A stretch of 64,000 nucleotides of DNA from NCBI GenBank assembly GCA_040754335.1, contig JBFMCV010000004.1:186001-250000 (forward strand). Direction: 5' to 3'. The translations under genes were made by a program, and so were the position numbers. Positions within the stretch are counted from its first letter, which is position 1. The number at the start of each line of letters is the position of its first letter. The notes beneath the pieces are model-generated. The model saw only the letters and a program-made list of their open reading frames with translations, was not told where the DNA came from and ran no database searches. Source of the stretch: Thermodesulfobacteriota bacterium (GTDB lineage: Bacteria; Desulfobacterota_D; UBA1144; Nemesobacterales; UBA2774). Positions 62,433-64,000 of the stretch are shown in pieces.

Positions 62433-63740
62433 TTATACAGACAGTTCGCCGCGAAGGGAATTAAACAGCCCTTCCGTGATCCTGACCCTGAGTATTTTCC
62501 CGGAAAGCACGCTGCTCCCCTTAAAGTGGGTGATTCTGTTGTGACTAGTCCTGCCTGTAAGAAACTCCGGATCGCTCTTGCTCGCCCCCTCCGCGAGCAC
62601 TTCTTCGATCTGTCCGACCCTCTCCCGGTTTTTCCTCGACGTAACTTCACGCTGGAACGCCTGAAGGAGGGAGAGCCTCCTGTCGGCGGTATCCATATCC
62701 ACAGTTTCATCTGCCGGGCAAGCGGCCGCCTGAGTGCCGGGGCGAGGGGAGAATTTAAATGAGAACGCGCTGTCGAACTCTATCTCTTCGAGTAAAGACA
62801 TCGTGTCCATGAAGTCCTGCTCTGTTTCCCCGGGATACCCGACTATTATGTCCGTGGACAGAGCCATGTCGGGCACGGCGTCCTTCAGTCTCTTAACGGT
62901 GTCCGAATACCATTCCCTCGTATACGTCCTCTTCATCTTTCCGAGTACCTCGTTAGAGCCGGACTGGACAGGCAGGTGGATGTGGCGGCAAATTTTAGGC
63001 ACGTCCCTCACGGCTTCGATCATCCTCGCCGTGATGTCCCTCGGGTAGGAAGTCGTGAACCTTATCCTTTCGAGGCCCTCCACGTCGGCCGCGGCCCTGA
63101 GGAGGTCACCGAACTTATATCCGTTCTCCTTCCATGAATTGACTGTCTGGCCTATGAACGTGACCTCGCGCACGCCCTTGCCGACGAGGTTCCTCGTTTC
63201 TCTCAATATGTCAGCGAGCGGTCTGTTGACTTCGTTTCCCCTTACGTAGGGTACTATGCAGTATGAGCACCTCTTGTTGCATCCCTGCTGGACCGATACG
63301 AACGCGGTGACCTTCCCTTCGGCGTGATAGGGCTCGATATCGAAGAGCTCCTGAACGTTGTAAGAGGTTTCCACCGAGCGCCGCTTTTCGTTTTCTATCT
63401 TTTTAATCAGCTCGGGCAGTTTGGGGATAGCCCTCGGCCCCAGCACGAAATCGAGGTGCGGCATTCTGTGAAGGAGCTTGTCTCCGTAGAGCTGCGCGAC
63501 GCAACCCGAGATGCCTACTATGAGATCGGGATTGTTCGACTTCAAATGTTTATACTTACCGAGACTGCTGAACGCCTTCTGGTCGGCCTTATCCCTAATG
63601 GCGCATGTATTGATGATGATAATGTCGGCTTTTTCCGGGTTGTCGGTCGTCTCGGCACCAAGCGCGTTTCGAATCCTGTCGGAATCGTACTCGTTCATCT
63701 GACAGCCGTAGGTCTCTATGTATAAATGCTTATTGCTCAT
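62433..63740 (-). CDS. miaB: tRNA-i6A37 methylthiotransferase MiaB
   Basis: 435 residues. N-terminal UPF0004 domain with Cys13, Cys46 and Cys80 for the auxiliary cluster, radical-SAM motif CNKRCSYC (Cys154, 158, 161), and a C-terminal TRAM domain (about 370-435). It adds the methylthio group to A37 of tRNA. The length is typical. A promoter lies immediately upstream. Confidence 0.96.
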   Translation of the reverse strand: MSNKHLYIETYGCQMNEYDSDRIRNALGAETTDNPEKADIIIINTCAIRDKADQKAFSSLGKYKHLKSNNPDLIVGISGCVAQLYGDKLLHRMPHLDFVLGPRAIPKLPELIKKIENEKRRSVETSYNVQELFDIEPYHAEGKVTAFVSVQQGCNKRCSYCIVPYVRGNEVNRPLADILRETRNLVGKGVREVTFIGQTVNSWKENGYKFGDLLRAAADVEGLERIRFTTSYPRDITARMIEAVRDVPKICRHIHLPVQSGSNEVLGKMKRTYTREWYSDTVKRLKDAVPDMALSTDIIVGYPGETEQDFMDTMSLLEEIEFDSAFSFKFSPRPGTQAAACPADETVDMDTADRRLSLLQAFQREVTSRKNRERVGQIEEVLAEGASKSDPEFLTGRTSHNRITHFKGSSVLSGKILRVRITEGLFNSLRGELSV

Positions 63741-63749
63741 GTAATTAAC

Positions 63750-63778
63750 AATGTAACGCTCACGCCGGGCTTAGTCAA
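63750..63778 (-). promoter_or_regulatory. Promoter for miaB
   Basis: On the minus strand TTGACT (63778-63773), 17-nt spacer, TACATT (63755-63750), directly upstream of the miaB ATG at 63740. Few bases remain for a leader. Confidence 0.55.
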
Positions 63779-63858
63779 GAAAAAATCCGGGGTGAAAATA
63801 CGCGTAAGATGCAGTAAATTTTATATTTAGGGGCCACGACGCGGCCGATTTTACCTGA

Positions 63859-63887
63859 TTGACATAGACAGGGAAATTTAGTAGGAT
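63859..63887 (+). promoter_or_regulatory. Promoter for the gene at the right edge
   Basis: TTGACA (63859-63864), 17-nt spacer, TAGGAT (63882-63887). It faces the reading frame starting at 63936. Confidence 0.5.
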
Positions 63888-63935
63888 GGAGGAAAGTTGC
63901 GCGGGCAACTAGACTGGGGGCAAGGAGAATGAAGA

Positions 63936-64000
63936 ATGAACGGCGGCACTGCTGACAGCGCTAACGCACGGCACGGGCTCTTCGCCTGGACGAGGGTGAT
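63936..64000 (+). CDS. Start of an unidentified gene, cut by the window edge
   Basis: An ATG at 63936 has AAGGAG (63922-63927) 8 bases upstream and stays open to the edge, giving MNGGTADSANARHGLFAWTR. Nothing can be said of function. A promoter is visible upstream. Confidence 0.55.
   Translation, partial: MNGGTADSANARHGLFAWTRV

Overview
The window is bacterial chromosome with no phage, transposon, plasmid or CRISPR sequence. It suggests a Gram-negative, diderm bacterium: there is an RND efflux system with a TolC-type channel, a TamB-like protein, a TonB-like protein, lipoproteins and a type IV pilus motor set. Class III-like PHA synthase, RNase Y, TrmFO, an archaeal-type Ogg2 glycosylase, PPDK, glycerate-glycoside solute synthesis and sigma-54 control of pili together point towards Deltaproteobacteria/Desulfobacterota or a related candidate phylum. 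The exact lineage cannot be fixed from the sequence alone.

Layout. 1-4.9 kb: tripartite RND efflux operon (TolC-type channel, partial; lipoprotein adaptor; pump). 5-10.7 kb, minus strand: Ogg2, a LysM-rich lytic transglycosylase, a phosphofructokinase and a rhomboid protease. 10.8-13 kb, plus: a degenerate KdsC-like HAD protein, QueG and an NTF2-like protein. 13-17.9 kb, minus: TamB-like protein and a DMT transporter. 18.2-20 kb, plus: EtfBA behind a consensus sigma-70 promoter. 20-22.3 kb, minus: MurI and RadA. 22.4-26.5 kb, plus: Tat-exported beta-carbonic anhydrase, cupin, MoxR/VWA pair, VOC protein. 26.5-30 kb, minus: exported thioredoxin, PurU, small metallopeptidase, AcpH-like protein, FKBP. 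30.3-34.6 kb: acyl-CoA/PHA region with crotonase and PhaB on plus and a phasin-PhaE-PhaE-PhaC operon on minus. 34.9-41 kb: periplasmic binding protein, HemX/CcsA protein, PrfA, then a ZapB-like/ZapA/5-FCL/RNase Y cluster. 41-47 kb, minus: PPDK, GlyS, GlyQ. 47-52.6 kb: PurM, TonB, a two-gene glucosyl/mannosyl-glycerate operon, SurE, tRNA-Pro(GGG), a MerR-type regulator. 52.7-54 kb: TrmFO. 54.2-61.9 kb: pilB-pilT-pilC-pilS-pilR behind a sigma-54 promoter. 62-63.7 kb, minus: bifunctional nuclease and MiaB. The last 65 bases begin another gene.

How the genes work together. EtfAB, crotonase, PhaB and the PhaC/PhaE/phasin set form a carbon-storage module linking acyl-CoA oxidation to polyhydroxyalkanoate; each of the four transcription units has a TTGACA-type promoter. 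PilS/PilR encoded at the end of the pilus operon, with a sigma-54 promoter at its head, suggests a self-contained regulatory loop. Most other genes are housekeeping.

The observations most worth following are: the sigma-54 promoter and roughly 300-nt unassigned leader before pilB; the two short PhaE-like paralogues in place of one full PhaE; a KdsC homologue lacking its nucleophilic Asp; a perfect dyad inside the promoter of the MerR-type gene; and an inverted repeat that would mask the start codon of the seven-LysM transglycosylase. I found no clearly new multi-gene system.
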